Shown: piece after piece, positions 1 to 7,522 of the stretch
How positions within the stretch are numbered: the stretch's first letter is position 1
Layout of the letters: each line of letters opens with the position of its first letter
Assembly: GCA_023405705.1 (NCBI GenBank)
Contig: JAEXXR010000241.1
Coordinates: forward strand, 1 to 39,008
From: Actinomycetes bacterium
GTDB taxonomy: Bacteria; Actinomycetota; Thermoleophilia; Solirubrobacterales; Solirubrobacteraceae
Length of the DNA stretch: 39,008 nt
Direction of reading: 5' to 3'
Position numbers and translations under genes: made by a program
The notes under the pieces: model-generated
Told to the model about the DNA's origin: nothing
The model's input: the letters and a program-made list of their open reading frames with translations, nothing else
The model's database searches: none

Positions 1-168
1 GCCGGGCACCCCGCAAGCTCGGCGGTCGCCGTCTCCTACGGCGGCGACCGCCACGTCGCGCAAGGCATCGCCCGAGTCGCGCTCAGCACCTCGAACCGAG
101 CCCGCTTCCGCGACCACAGCGGCTCCGGGGCGGCCTGCGCCGTGGAGCCGCCCTCGCTCGCGCGATAG
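1..168 (+). CDS. C-terminal end of an unidentified protein (partial, cut by window edge)
   Basis: Frame 1 is open from the first base to a TAG at 166-168 and gives 55 residues ending in EPPSLAR. Nearly all third codon positions are G or C, as in the clear genes of the window, which is the main reason to call it coding. The tail reads as beta-strand-like, Ala/Ser/Arg-rich sequence with one Cys. The start and any domain lie outside the window, so no function can be given. It would converge on the minus-strand secretion operon that ends at 426. Confidence 0.5.
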   Translation, partial: AGHPASSAVAVSYGGDRHVAQGIARVALSTSNRARFRDHSGSGAACAVEPPSLAR

Positions 169-425
169 ACAGGAATCCCGCACTCAGCTGGGAGCCGGCT
201 CGGAACATCCGGTCGGGGCGATGCTGAGGAGCAGGCCTTGCCGAGCGCGTCGGGGGCCAGGGCGTAGCGGTGCTCGACCGCGCCGCGGCGCTGGATGCTG
301 CGCACGACCTGCCGAAGCGTCTCTCGACGGGTTGCGGCGGGTGACGCACGTGCCGACTACCCCTCGATAGTCGCCGTTCCGTGCTTCGACGACCACCGCC
401 CCGGATGCGGATCCGCGACGAGTCA
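169..425. other. Intergenic gap between convergent genes, with a possible gene remnant
   Basis: No complete gene is supported here. On the minus strand a GTG at 303-305 opens a stretch (VRSIQRRGAVEHRYALAP...) whose first 26 codons all end in G or C; the bias is then lost and the frame runs into the opposite coding region. It looks like a decayed gene end. A 10-bp palindrome GCGGATCCGC lies at 407-416, just downstream of the minus-strand stop at 426, but has no T-run. No convincing terminator was found. Confidence 0.3.
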
Positions 426-2186
426 CTACGGCCGCACCACCACCATGATCCGCCGGCTCCCCGACCGGACGAACGGGAAGTTCGAGTCCTCTCCGACGAC
501 CAGCCGGAATCTGTAGACGACGCGCTCGAAGGTGCGCGCGAAGCGGTAGGAGACGCGGAAGCGGCCCTTCGCCCCGGTGCGCGGATCGGCCTGCTCGGTT
601 CGCGCGGGCGTCCAGCCGCGGCCGGTGACCCACGCCTGCAGGGACAGCGGGACGCCACCGCGCGGGGTTCCGGCGACGCGGCCTGCGAAGACGACGGCCT
701 GGCCGTTGCGGATGCGAGTGCTGCTCGCTCGCACCCGGACGTGGGCGCGCACTCGGAGCCCGTACTGAGCAGCAGACGTGAACCCGTCCTGGGCGTAGTT
801 GGCCTTGTACGAGAAGCGGAGCGCGCGCGAGCTGGTCGTCGGCATGCGTGCGACGAAGCGACCGTTTCTGCCGGTCGTGATTCTGCCGAGGGCTCGCCAG
901 GGCGCTCCTCTGACGCCGCGTCGGGGGATCAGGCGGCGCCAGTCGACCTCGATCCGCGCGCCGGCGATCGGTCTGTCGTGTTCGTCGACGAGCCGGCCGC
1001 GGACGTCGAGCCTCCGTCGGAAGCCGACCGTCCGGCCGTCTCTGTCGAGCTTGACGAGCGCCTTCGCGCTCGCGCCCGTGCCGTTGTTCGGCGGAGGTGG
1101 CTGAGGTCTCCCGAGCGTTCTGCCGTGATTCGCATCCTCGACGTGGACGATGCGCGCCGGGACGATGTCGGTGCGGTTGCCGCTCCCGTCCTCCACCTGC
1201 GCCCGCACGAGGTGGTCGCCGGCGGGCAGCTGGCTGGTGTCGAGCGTCGCGCGCGCGTCGACCACTGCCTTCGGGCACGGGTCGACGTAGAGGAACTCGT
1301 GGACCGCGACGGTCTCGCCGGCGGGCGCACAGCGGCCGCCGAGGCGGTCGACGATCGGCGCGGCGTACTGTCTCCACTCGCCCGACTGGTTGACCTTGAC
1401 CTCGACGATCGACCGGAAGATGCCGGCGCCGACATCGCGCGCGTTGAAGCTGATTTCCAGGCGGCCGTTCTGCGGATCGCCGCTCGCAAGAGTGCCGGCC
1501 GCGCGTTCGACGGTCGGCGGGTGGTCGTCGCGCATCGTCAGGATCGCTGACGCGACTTCGACGCTGACGAACGGATCCGAGCCCGGGTTGCAGTCCTCGA
1601 GCACGCACCACGTCGTGAAGTAGAGCCGCTGGGCGTTCAGGCCCGGCAGGTCGACGTGGTTGCTGCTGCCGGCCGGCGCGGCGCGCCAGTATGGCGGAGC
1701 GGCGCAGCCAAGTTGTCCCGGGCCGGTCGCGAGCGGGGCGACGAGCGCCGTGCCGGGCGCCATCCAGCTGAGCTGCGGGCCGATCGAGACCCGGCTGCCA
1801 GTCCCTGCTCCCGCGTCGGCGCAGAGACCGATCCGCGCGCTTTCGACCAGCGTCCCGTCTGGCCCGCCGACGCTCCATGACGCGTAGTCGCCGGCTCTGG
1901 CCGGGTCGATCCAGTGGGGCGGCTCGCGCAGCTCTGCGACCAGCCGGCCCATCGGGTTCGCCTGGCCGGCCTGCGCGCAGTCCTCGTACGTTCTCGCGAT
2001 GACGCCGACCATCGTGTCGTAGCGCGCCGCGCTCCAGCCCTCCGTCGACGCCCATCTGCCCGACGGCGTGTGGCAGGCGTACGCGACGTACGTGCCGGCG
2101 CCGGCCGTCGCGGGCACGACCGCCGACGCCACGATCGGCGTCATCCCGCCGGCGAGGATGGAGAGCAGCTTGATCGCGTTCCGCAT
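426..2186 (-). CDS. Secreted protein with Ig-like C-terminal modules, function unknown
   Basis: The 586-residue protein starts at ATG 2186 with a signal peptide (MRNAIKLLSILAGG, hydrophobic to about residue 28, AGA just before the mature part). The first 230 residues are Cys-containing and Trp-rich (YACHTPSGRW, LYFTTWCVLEDC), followed by an Ig-like segment (about 250-370), a Pro/Asn linker, and two beta-rich modules with Arg/Val strands (RRLDVRGRLVDEHDRPIAGA, then VRVRASSTRIRNGQAVVFAG). This layout is common in exported proteins of Thermoleophilia. The much longer open frame upstream is a shadow of the next gene; the signal peptide decides the start. It lies 20 bp after its neighbour and is probably co-transcribed with it. 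No catalytic motif is visible. Confidence 0.85.
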   Translation of the reverse strand: MRNAIKLLSILAGGMTPIVASAVVPATAGAGTYVAYACHTPSGRWASTEGWSAARYDTMVGVIARTYEDCAQAGQANPMGRLVAELREPPHWIDPARAGDYASWSVGGPDGTLVESARIGLCADAGAGTGSRVSIGPQLSWMAPGTALVAPLATGPGQLGCAAPPYWRAAPAGSSNHVDLPGLNAQRLYFTTWCVLEDCNPGSDPFVSVEVASAILTMRDDHPPTVERAAGTLASGDPQNGRLEISFNARDVGAGIFRSIVEVKVNQSGEWRQYAAPIVDRLGGRCAPAGETVAVHEFLYVDPCPKAVVDARATLDTSQLPAGDHLVRAQVEDGSGNRTDIVPARIVHVEDANHGRTLGRPQPPPPNNGTGASAKALVKLDRDGRTVGFRRRLDVRGRLVDEHDRPIAGARIEVDWRRLIPRRGVRGAPWRALGRITTGRNGRFVARMPTTSSRALRFSYKANYAQDGFTSAAQYGLRVRAHVRVRASSTRIRNGQAVVFAGRVAGTPRGGVPLSLQAWVTGRGWTPARTEQADPRTGAKGRFRVSYRFARTFERVVYRFRLVVGEDSNFPFVRSGSRRIMVVVRP

Positions 2187-2206
2187 ACATGAGGTCCGTC
2201 GCAGAT

Positions 2207-3772
2207 TCACCGAGATCCACCCCTCTGAGTTACGACCCGACGGACGACCGTCGTCGAACGGAAGGCTCTGCTGCCGGGGTAGTGGACGGTGACGAGCCGG
2301 GGCCGCTGAGCCCTGAGCTTCCGGATGTCGAAGCTCGTGGCGAAGCGGCCTCTGCGCACGACGACGACGCGCCGCGCCGCCGGCCACCCGCGACGGGCCG
2401 ACCGCACGGCGACGCGTACCCGGCTCCGGAACGCCGGTGCCGCCGCTCCGCGGACGCGCAGCGTGTTGCCTCGTGCGACCGCCCTCGTGATGGCGAGCTT
2501 CGTCGGTCGTCTCCGAGTTGTCGACGTCGGCGGTCTTCTGTCGATCGGGCCCGGGCGGTCGACCGGCGTGATCGTCAGCCGTGCCGCAGAGGCCCGATCC
2601 GCATGGCCGGCCCCGTCCTGCAACCAGACGACGAGGTCCCAGGGTGCACCGCCGGCGGGCGGGCGGATCCGTTCGAGCGCCGCGATGCGATCGCCGGCCA
2701 CGATCCCGCTGCTGACGCATCCGACGTCCGACCCGAGCGGACAGAACTGGTAGTGCGCCGCCGCGATCGGCGCGCCGCCGCCCTGATCGGGGTTCGCCCA
2801 GCGGACGGTGATCGTCTCGTCGGGGTTCCGCGCCGCCGTCATCGCGACTGGCTTCGCCGGCGCGCGCGTGTCGACCGCGATCCGCACCGACCCTGTGGAC
2901 GAGGGCTGACCGGCGGCGTCGAAGGCTCGGGCGAGGACTTCGTGCTCGCCGTCCACCAGCCCGGCCAGGTCGAGGTTGGCGCTGAGCTGGGCGTCGCGAG
3001 GGCACGGTCGCATCGTGGTGAAGTCGCAGGGCGGCTCCGAACTCGACACGATCGCGCTGTCGACGAGCAGCTCGAGACGCCGGATGCCGCTGGCGTCCGT
3101 GGCTGCGATCGTGGCCTGCTCGGTGCCCATGTGCCAGCGCGTCTGCGCTACGAGCGAGCCCGAGATCGGCTGCAGCTGCGGAGGATCCGGGTCCCGCACC
3201 GTCAGCGTCGCGCCGTAGATCGCCGCCCACGCGCTGTTCAGCGACGCGCCGTTCACGCAGTCGCCGACCGGCGCGCCGCAGGAGACGCCCCAGCTGATCC
3301 CGTCGGTGTCGAGCGCCGGGTACGTGGCGACCGACTCCGGGCTGGTCGGCACCGCCCCGACTGCGCAGCTCAGTGTCGCGACGATCTCGCACGTCTCGAG
3401 CGTGTGTCCCTCGGCCGTTCTGATCCAGATGCTCCAGGAGTTGTCGCGCTTGCCCGCGAAGCGCCGAACCCGCGCCGAGGCGATTCTCGTTCCCGGCGTC
3501 GCCGTCACCGACCACATCGCAGCCGACCCGGCCGGCGTGTTGCCAGCGCCTCTCACGTCGGCCGCGGCGATCCCGTCGAACAGGCCGACGGGATCCACCC
3601 GGCACGCGCTGCTCGTCACCAGCGTCGCCGGGCGCGAGTTCGCTGCGACCGCCGCGCTCGCCGAGAGTGACGGCGTGTCGGCGCACAGGCTGACCTCGAA
3701 GGAACCCGCCGAAGTCGATGCCGGTGCGACCGACGCCGCCGCGAGCGCCGCCGCGATCATCACGCGCCTCAT
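2207..3772 (-). CDS. Secreted Ig/fibronectin-like protein, function unknown
   Basis: The 521-residue protein begins MRRVMIAAALAAASVAPASTSAG, a clear signal peptide. Residues 25-200 hold several Cys residues and a Trp-rich core (MWSVTATPG, NSWSIWIRTAEG) much like the neighbouring secreted protein. Residues about 205-400 carry two Ig/FN3-like repeats (LVDGEHEVLARAFDAAGQ and TVRWANPDQGGG). The tail is an Arg-rich beta module (ITRAVARGNTLRVRG). The start codon overlaps the stop of the upstream subtilisin-like gene by 4 nt (ATGA), so translation is coupled. The two secreted proteins share architecture and may be distant paralogues acting together at the cell surface. That is inference; no enzyme motif was seen. 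Confidence 0.85.
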   Translation of the reverse strand: MRRVMIAAALAAASVAPASTSAGSFEVSLCADTPSLSASAAVAANSRPATLVTSSACRVDPVGLFDGIAAADVRGAGNTPAGSAAMWSVTATPGTRIASARVRRFAGKRDNSWSIWIRTAEGHTLETCEIVATLSCAVGAVPTSPESVATYPALDTDGISWGVSCGAPVGDCVNGASLNSAWAAIYGATLTVRDPDPPQLQPISGSLVAQTRWHMGTEQATIAATDASGIRRLELLVDSAIVSSSEPPCDFTTMRPCPRDAQLSANLDLAGLVDGEHEVLARAFDAAGQPSSTGSVRIAVDTRAPAKPVAMTAARNPDETITVRWANPDQGGGAPIAAAHYQFCPLGSDVGCVSSGIVAGDRIAALERIRPPAGGAPWDLVVWLQDGAGHADRASAARLTITPVDRPGPIDRRPPTSTTRRRPTKLAITRAVARGNTLRVRGAAAPAFRSRVRVAVRSARRGWPAARRVVVVRRGRFATSFDIRKLRAQRPRLVTVHYPGSRAFRSTTVVRRVVTQRGGSR

Positions 3773-5106
3773 CGCCGACGCCCTCTTCTGACCGCGTCCA
3801 CGCGCGCGACGAACGTGCGCGACGACAACCGGCGTCTCGCCGGATCGACGTAGCGGATCGACACGCGCAGGGCCTTCCGCGACCGCACCCTCACGCGGCT
3901 GATGCGGCGGGAGGTTCGGTGGCGGGCTACGACGTGCGCTTCCCGACCTCTGCCGCGACGGCGCTGTTCGGTGACGCTGACGACGGCGCGCGCTGACCTC
4001 GGCAGATTGCGGAGGCGGATCTGGATCCGGTTCGGACGTCTCGGCGTCCGCTGCACGCGAGCGCGTGGTCTCGGCAGCCGCGTCTTCGGCGGCGCCAAGT
4101 CTCGTCGGCCGTCATCGGGCGGCGGCGGCTGAGGCGGCGGGGCTCCGACAGGCGGGGCGCCCTCGACCACCGCAGCGAGACCCGCGGCCCGGAACGCGCC
4201 CGCGACGTCGATCCTGCCGCCTCCGGCGCCCGCGACCGCCGTTGTCAAGACGAGGTGCTCTGCGTCGTCCGGAGTCAGCTCGGGCCGCCACGAGCGGAGC
4301 GCTGCGAGCGCCGCCGCGGTCACCGCGGCTGCCGCCGTGGTGCCGTCGAACTTCGCGGCGGCGCCGGTGCTGAAGTCGACCGCGTCGACGCCGCAGCCCG
4401 GCGCGAGGATCCTTGCGCCGATGGCGCTGATCCCGCAGAGCGCGCCGTCCGGCGCCGCGCCGCCGACCGACAGGACCCCGGCCAGCTGCGCCGGCGTCTC
4501 GAGCGGGCCGCCGCCGTTGTTGCCCGATGCCGCGACGACGTTGATCCCCGCTGTCCGCGCGATCGTGACGATCTCGTTGAGCGCGACCGTCTCCTCATCC
4601 GTCAGCGGCGCGTCCGACCCGAGCGCCAGCAGCAGCACGCGGATGTTGTAGAAGCCCGCCACGCCGACGCAACGGCGCATCGCCTGGTAATAGGAGGCGA
4701 CGGTGAACGCGTCTGTGCCGGTCGTGTTCGCGCGGATGCTGACGACGCGCGCCGACGGCCAGATGCCGACCATCCCCCAGCCGTTCAAAGGCGCTGCGAT
4801 CAGCGTCGCGACGAGCGTGCCATGGCGCGTCGGGCTGGCGTCGCCGACGACGTCGTCCCACAGCGAGATCCGCGCCTGCACCGCCTCGGTGTCCGGCGTG
4901 TGATCGACGCCCGTGTCAACCATGCAGATCGAGCCGATCGAGGCTGGCGGCGGCGCGGTCGCGAGGAACCCCGCTCCGGCGTCGCGGGCTTGAGCGGTGC
5001 TGAGCGTCTCGGCGAACGCCGAAGGGCTGCCGGCCGCGAGCGGCAAGCCGACGAAGGCGGCGATCAGACCGACCTGTACTCGCCTCCTTCGCCCTCGCAT
5101 GCGCAT
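3769..5106 (-). CDS. Subtilisin-like (S8) protein with nucleophile Ser replaced by Thr
   Basis: The protein has 445 residues from ATG 5106: Arg-rich n-region, signal peptide (VGLIAAFVGLPLAAG), subtilase domain about 55-310, Pro-rich linker, and an Arg-rich Ig-like tail. Catalytic Asp64 (CMVDTGVD), His95 (RHGTLVATL) and oxyanion Asn196 (AASGNN) are present. The nucleophile motif, normally GTSMAAP, reads FDGTTAAAAVTAAA, with Thr257 in the Ser place. The family normally needs Ser, so this is probably an inactive or altered pseudoprotease. An upstream in-frame extension to 5247 lacks a signal peptide. It heads a coupled operon with two secreted proteins, which suggests a role as binding or assembly partner. 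Confidence 0.85.
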   Translation of the reverse strand: MRMRGRRRRVQVGLIAAFVGLPLAAGSPSAFAETLSTAQARDAGAGFLATAPPPASIGSICMVDTGVDHTPDTEAVQARISLWDDVVGDASPTRHGTLVATLIAAPLNGWGMVGIWPSARVVSIRANTTGTDAFTVASYYQAMRRCVGVAGFYNIRVLLLALGSDAPLTDEETVALNEIVTIARTAGINVVAASGNNGGGPLETPAQLAGVLSVGGAAPDGALCGISAIGARILAPGCGVDAVDFSTGAAAKFDGTTAAAAVTAAALAALRSWRPELTPDDAEHLVLTTAVAGAGGGRIDVAGAFRAAGLAAVVEGAPPVGAPPPQPPPPDDGRRDLAPPKTRLPRPRARVQRTPRRPNRIQIRLRNLPRSARAVVSVTEQRRRGRGREAHVVARHRTSRRISRVRVRSRKALRVSIRYVDPARRRLSSRTFVARVDAVRRGRRR

Positions 5107-5247
5107 CACGTCGACCACGCTTCCGACCTCATGACCGTCAACGCCGGATCCGCTCCCGCAGCAGGACCACTTTCGGCGGCAAGCAACAGCTGAGTGGGAG
5201 TGTGCCCACAGTGAACTGGATTTGAGCATTCTTGCGCCACGCTCCAT
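5107..5247 (-). promoter_or_regulatory. Likely promoter region of the secretion operon
   Basis: This 141-bp gap upstream of the subtilisin-like gene is less GC-rich than its surroundings. It contains a short inverted repeat GTGGG-AGTGTG-CCCAC near 5193-5208. A TTGACG hexamer occurs on the minus strand near 5140, but it is too close to the start codon for a standard layout with a -10 box. No convincing -35/-10 pair could be fixed. Confidence 0.3.
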
Positions 5248-5748
5248 TCATCTCTGTTCCGCGGCCTGTCGGCGTGCGGCGTCGACCGCGAGGTCGAACC
5301 GACCGAAGTCGCGCGTCACCGTGCTCGCCGGCGGCCACCGGCCGCTGCTCCACCGCGCCCATGCGACTCCGCCTCGCTGATGCGCGCGCGTCGCGTGCCA
5401 GTCCGACGCTCTCGGCCAGCGACCGACCTCCCGGCGCCACTCGATCGTCCGCGCGACGATCGCCGCGCGCGACCAACGGCGCGACTTCTCGCCGGCGCAT
5501 CGACGGCAGCGGTGCCGAGGAGCCTCCGGGCGGTTACCGCTCGTTCTCGCGCCGCAACTCGCGCATCGCGAGCCGTACGCGGCTCGGCGACGCCGAGCCC
5601 GCGACCCGTCCGGGTCGCAAAGCCAACCGCGCACCGTGCTCGGCGCCGCCCCGAGCCGTTCGGCGATCTCCCTCCGCGGGACCCCTTCTCGATCCAGTTG
5701 CAGTGCGAGGGCGCGTCGTTCCACATCGACACGATCGCGGGCACCCAT
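5248..5748 (-). CDS. HTH / zinc-ribbon protein with homing-endonuclease-associated repeat
   Basis: The 166-residue protein from ATG 5748 (GGGGG stretch upstream as ribosome site) has three parts. Residues 10-45 form a homeodomain-like helix-turn-helix (ALQLDREGVPRREIAERLG then APSTVRGWL). Residues 60-85 give a CxxC...CxxC zinc-ribbon pattern (CASCG, CRRC). The C-terminal half has the WP.AS..... FG.FD.A...A pattern (RWPPASTVTRDFGRFDLAVDAA) of the repeat found next to HNH homing endonucleases, but no nuclease motif follows. It probably binds DNA. A second HTH/Cys-pair protein lies at 22119-22622. A hairpin terminator upstream suggests its own transcript. Confidence 0.75.
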   Translation of the reverse strand: MGARDRVDVERRALALQLDREGVPRREIAERLGAAPSTVRGWLCDPDGSRARRRRAAYGSRCASCGARTSGNRPEAPRHRCRRCAGEKSRRWSRAAIVARTIEWRREVGRWPRASDWHATRAHQRGGVAWARWSSGRWPPASTVTRDFGRFDLAVDAARRQAAEQR

Positions 5749-5794
5749 GGCGAAACCGCACCCCCGTTGTCGCACAGACCGGTTCAAGGTGCTC

Positions 5795-5830
5795 AAAAAG
5801 AGAGGACGGCGATCGCGTCGCCGTCCTCTC
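5795..5830 (-). terminator. Rho-independent terminator
   Basis: A perfect 13-bp stem (GAGAGGACGGCGA at 5800-5812 pairing with 5818-5830) with a TCGCG loop is followed on the minus strand by five T (A5795-5799 on plus). It sits 6 bp after the stop of the gene at 5837-6244 and ends the accessory transcript coming from 7447. Confidence 0.9.
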
Positions 5831-5836
5831 CGATCT

Positions 5837-6244
5837 TCAGGAGCCACGCCGCCTGCGACCCTGGCGGGCGTAGTGACGAACGATCGCCCCCGGCTCCACC
5901 GGGTTCGAGCCGGCGGCGCCTCGTTCGAGGCGCCGCACCCGAAGGCGGCTCCCGTCGCGTTTCAGCACCGTTCCGAAGACGGCGCTGCCCTTCGCGCAGG
6001 TGAAGTGGACGATGTCGTCCGGCCGGATCGGCCTGATCGACACTCTGCCGGACGCCCACGGTCGTGCTCGCCAGTGCGCGACGATCTCCCGGGCGCTGGC
6101 GGTTCGGTACGAGACCGCTGGTCGCAATGGTCTGATCGCAAAGCGAGTCCCGCCAGGCTCTCGTCCGGAGACGATCGCCTCGAACCGCCAGCCGCGGCGA
6201 TCGACGAGCACAAGGTCGTGGGTTCTGATCCCTGCGGTCCTCAT
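5837..6244 (-). CDS. Small protein with two similar beta-barrel-like halves, unknown function
   Basis: The 135-residue protein starts at ATG 6244 after a clear AGGAGG. The two halves share a layout: a Val-rich strand, a Gly turn, a strand ending RPL or RRL, then an IV-H-aromatic motif (DLVLVDRRGWRFEAIVSGRE...REIVAHWR and DIVHFTCAKGSAVFGTVLKRD...GAIVRHYAR). This suggests an internal duplication of a small SH3/KOW-like barrel, which could bind nucleic acid. The tail is basic (RQGRRRRGS). It is the last gene before the hairpin terminator at 5795-5830. No known family was recognised. Confidence 0.7.
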   Translation of the reverse strand: MRTAGIRTHDLVLVDRRGWRFEAIVSGREPGGTRFAIRPLRPAVSYRTASAREIVAHWRARPWASGRVSIRPIRPDDIVHFTCAKGSAVFGTVLKRDGSRLRVRRLERGAAGSNPVEPGAIVRHYARQGRRRRGS

Positions 6245-6316
6245 CCCGAACCTCCTGCCTTCGACGCCGCGCTCGGGCCGCGGCGTCGCTCGGTTCCATT
6301 CCGCATCCGTCCTCCA

Positions 6317-6640
6317 TCAGGAGCGCCTCGGCACGTTGAGCGACGCCGGCCAGAAGCCGACGACCTCCTCGCTCAGCCGCGCGGCCGCATGGCAGAGCCG
6401 ACGCGCCTCGTGACCGTCGCCACCAGTCCATGCCTCCAGCGCCGCAGCGACGAGCCGAGCGACTGCCTGAGCGTGCTCGTACCTCACTTCGGCGGCGCGT
6501 TCCGGGGCGGCGCCGACGAGCAGTTCGTGGACGTGCCGCCGCTGCCCGTCGGCCTCGTCGTGCCAGAACGGCGAACCTGGATCTGGGGGCTCGACGCGAG
6601 TCCACGACGGCAGGAGGCCGCTTCGCACCGAGAGCGTCAT
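6317..6640 (-). CDS. Small helical protein, unknown
   Basis: The 107-residue frame from ATG 6640 has third positions rich in G/C. Its second half is strongly helical (YEHAQAVARLVAAALEAWTGG, EARRLCHAAARLSEEVVGFW). No good ribosome site precedes the ATG, so the start is uncertain or depends on read-through from the gene 79 bp upstream. It lies between two small genes on the same strand and is probably part of their transcript. No family was recognised. Confidence 0.55.
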   Translation of the reverse strand: MTLSVRSGLLPSWTRVEPPDPGSPFWHDEADGQRRHVHELLVGAAPERAAEVRYEHAQAVARLVAAALEAWTGGDGHEARRLCHAAARLSEEVVGFWPASLNVPRRS

Positions 6641-6719
6641 CTCGGGGTGGTGAGGTCGACGGACATGGCGGTGCGTCGAGAGGGGCGCAGAAAACCACCC
6701 CCACGAGTTGAGCCACTGC

Positions 6720-7139
6720 TCAGGTGCTGCGGCGCGCCGGCCAGCGCCCGTGGAGGCGATAGTGCGCCAGGTCGTAGACGTCGCGCCGGAGTCCGCCGGG
6801 CACGTGCCCGACGCCCGCAGCGACGAAGACGAGGCCGAGGCGGCCGTCAGCGATACGGGCCACCTGGAACACCATCCGCCACCGGCCGCCGGGGCCGGGG
6901 ACGTACGTCTTCTTGCAGCCCGGCAGCTCGGTCCCGCCGGGGTGCTCGGCGTGGCAGTCCCATCGTTGGTCGGCGGTCAGCCCTTCGCGGTCGGCGGTCA
7001 GCCCTTCGCGCTCGATCCGCCGGCGCGCGAGGCGCAGCGCCGCCCGTCCGCCGCCACCGACACGGAGAAGATCCGCTTCGAACAGCGCATCGTCGAAGGC
7101 GGCGGGCGCGCCGCGCCCGCCGCCTTTCTGGGAGACCAC
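6720..7139 (-). CDS. Small protein with possible RelE/ParE-like C-terminus
   Basis: The 139-residue protein begins at GTG 7139, 2 bp after the upstream HTH gene, so the two are translated as a pair. Its middle holds a duplicated heptad (REGLTAD twice) from a 21-bp tandem repeat, then a Cys/His segment (CHAEHPGGTELPGC). The C-terminus (GGRWRMVFQVARI...GLVFVAAGVGH...RRDVYDLAHYRLHG) follows the strand-turn-strand-helix order of RelE/ParE-type proteins, where an R..Y/F strand precedes a .G.R..VY helix. That likeness was read by eye and is weak. Together with the upstream HTH gene and palindrome it suggests a toxin-antitoxin-like pair. Confidence 0.65.
   Translation of the reverse strand: MVSQKGGGRGAPAAFDDALFEADLLRVGGGGRAALRLARRRIEREGLTADREGLTADQRWDCHAEHPGGTELPGCKKTYVPGPGGRWRMVFQVARIADGRLGLVFVAAGVGHVPGGLRRDVYDLAHYRLHGRWPARRST
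6968..7009. repeat. 21-bp tandem duplication inside a coding region
   Basis: Two perfect head-to-tail copies of a 21-bp unit (beginning GGTCGGCGG, ending CTTCGC; 6968-6988 and 6989-7009) lie in the gene at 6720-7139. They keep the frame and duplicate the peptide REGLTAD. Confidence 0.9.
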
Positions 7140-7141
7140 GG

Positions 7142-7447
7142 TCAGCCTTCGTCGTCGGCCGGCCGCGACCGGCCGTACTCGGCGTCGAACGCATCGCGCT
7201 CGACTGCCGATGCCGGCTGCGTGCCGTGCCGGCGGTGCACCTCGGTGAGCGACGGGCCGCCGGGCGGCTCCGCCTCGTCAAGCACGCCGGTGACGAGCCG
7301 GAACACCTGCGGCTCATCCATTCCCAGCTGCTCAGCGACATCGTGAGGCGAAACGCCCCTGCCGATCAGCGCGATCGCCCGCTGCTCCCGCTCGTCGAGC
7401 GAAGAAAGGTCACGGGCCTTCTGCGGAAGTGTGCGCATGTCGAACAT
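7142..7447 (-). CDS. Small HTH DNA-binding protein (putative autoregulator/antitoxin)
   Basis: The 101-residue protein starts at ATG 7447 after a strong GGAGGAGG. Residues 18-58 form a sigma-like/LuxR-like helix-turn-helix (LDEREQRAIALIGRGVSPHD, VAEQLGMDEPQVFRLV). The C-terminal third is acidic and loosely structured, as in many antitoxins. A perfect 24-bp palindrome lies 22 bp upstream of the start and is a natural operator candidate. The next gene starts 2 bp after its stop and may be RelE/ParE-like. The DNA-binding role is well supported; the antitoxin role is inference. Confidence 0.75.
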   Translation of the reverse strand: MFDMRTLPQKARDLSSLDEREQRAIALIGRGVSPHDVAEQLGMDEPQVFRLVTGVLDEAEPPGGPSLTEVHRRHGTQPASAVERDAFDAEYGRSRPADDEG

Positions 7448-7468
7448 GCCTCCTCCGATTCTAGTTTG

Positions 7469-7492
7469 CCTGACTGGATCGATCCAGTCAGG
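7469..7492. promoter_or_regulatory. Perfect 24-bp palindrome, probable operator
   Basis: The half-site CCTGACTGGATC is followed immediately by its exact complement, centred between 7480 and 7481. It lies 22 bp upstream of the start codon of the HTH gene at 7142-7447 and 31 bp past the stop of the nuclease gene. It has no loop and no adjoining T-run, which argues for an operator over a terminator, although it could form a cruciform. Confidence 0.7.
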
Positions 7493-7522
7493 AGGTCGGC
7501 TCCTGTTTGGTGCGCCCGCGCG

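Noticed and set aside
184..3686. Very long minus-strand open frames (up to 1086 residues) spanning the two Ig-like genes
   Set aside because: They are Arg/Pro-rich shadows across gene boundaries; the signal-peptide starts at 2186 and 3772 and third-position bias fix the real frames.
6180..6244. tRNA-like stretch (GGTCGTGGGTTC) at the start of the gene at 5837-6244
   Set aside because: The T-arm would have only three pairs and the loop lacks the conserved A; no acceptor stem or anticodon arm could be built.
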